From positions 4,272-10,110 of the forward strand of contig MIBK01000239.1 in NCBI GenBank assembly GCA_001829505.1: 5,839 nt of DNA, read 5' to 3'. The position numbers and the translations under genes are program-made. The stretch comes from Spirochaetes bacterium RBG_16_67_19. Its GTDB lineage: Bacteria; Spirochaetota; Spirochaetia; SZUA-6; DRHE01. Within the stretch, counting starts at the first letter, position 1. The number at the start of each line of letters is the position of its first letter. Of this stretch, positions 5,556-5,839 are shown piece after piece. The notes beneath the pieces were generated by a model that did not search any database, was not told where the DNA came from, and worked only from the letters and a program-made list of their open reading frames with translations.

Positions 5556-5839
5556 ATGATCATCGAACCCAAAATCCGCAACAATATCTGCCTTACGGCC
5601 CACCCCACCGGCTGCGCGCTGCAGGTGCGGGACATGATCCGGGCCACCAAGCGGCGCAAGAGGCTGCCCGGACCCAAAGCCGCCCTGATCATCGGGGCCT
5701 CCAACGGCTATGGCATGGGGGCCCGCGTGGCCGCGGCGTACGGCTGCGGCACGGCGACCCTGGGGATCGCCTTCGAGCGGCCCTCCAGCGAGACTAAAAT
5801 CGGCACGGCCGGGTACTACAACGACCGGGCCCTCCTGGC
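5556..5839 (+). CDS. fabV: Enoyl-ACP / trans-2-enoyl-CoA reductase FabV, N-terminal part (3' end outside the window)
   Basis: Partial gene open from ATG 5556 to the window edge, giving 94 full codons of a protein usually near 400 residues. The protein starts MIIEPKIRNNICLTAHPTGC, characteristic of the FabV/TER family. The nucleotide-binding turn GASNGYGMGAR lies at residues 47-57. FERPSSETKIGTAGYYN follows at 73-89, with Glu74 near the end of the second strand, where an acidic residue fits NADH over NADPH. FabV performs the last reduction of the fatty-acid elongation cycle (2-enoyl-ACP to acyl-ACP); TER relatives reduce enoyl-CoA. These cannot be told apart here because the catalytic Tyr-x8-Lys region lies beyond the window. 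RATKRRKRLPGP is more basic than I would expect for that loop. It follows glnA by 86 bases on the same strand with no obvious functional link, and may have its own promoter at 5510-5538. Confidence 0.9.
   Translation, partial: MIIEPKIRNNICLTAHPTGCALQVRDMIRATKRRKRLPGPKAALIIGASNGYGMGARVAAAYGCGTATLGIAFERPSSETKIGTAGYYNDRALL

Overview
The window carries five same-strand genes from a GC-rich bacterium: the 3' end of prpD, a MASE3-domain histidine kinase, a NifA-type sigma-54 activator, glnA and the 5' end of fabV. The protein types and sequence feel (MASE3 kinase, GAF-type NifA, GSI-beta glutamine synthetase, FabV, PrpD) suggest a Geobacter/Desulfuromonas-like member of the Desulfuromonadia. This assignment is inference from recall, not from a search.

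Bases 1-710 are the C-terminal half of a 2-methylcitrate dehydratase (propionate/2-methylcitrate cycle). Bases 751-2298 encode an integral-membrane sensor kinase with no receiver-domain partner in view. Bases 2299-2355 are a short but dense leader in front of the activator gene. It holds a consensus-like -35 box, a strong Shine-Dalgarno serving a six-codon upstream ORF rather than the activator itself, and a perfect 6-bp inverted repeat. Bases 2356-3882 encode a GAF / AAA+ / Fis-HTH sigma-54 activator. Bases 3883-4044 are an AT-rich control region with a textbook -24/-12 promoter, a possible overlapping sigma-70 promoter and two tandem upstream repeats. Bases 4045-5469 encode glutamine synthetase with its adenylylation tyrosine. 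Bases 5470-5555 contain nested inverted repeats before fabV, which runs off the window at 5839.

The main observation is a shared 16-bp dyad of the form CC(T/G)AC-N6-GTAG(G/C). It occurs once upstream of the activator gene (2328-2343) and twice upstream of the glnA sigma-54 promoter (3883-3898 and 3914-3929). The two glnA copies are 31 bp apart, close to three helical turns, and centred about 132 and 101 bp before the predicted start site, which is normal enhancer distance. This suggests that the activator controls both its own gene and the adjacent glnA through a site unlike the classic NifA (TGT-N10-ACA) or NtrC sites. The window would then be a compact, self-contained nitrogen-assimilation control module. 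No mobile element, CRISPR array, tRNA or rRNA is seen.
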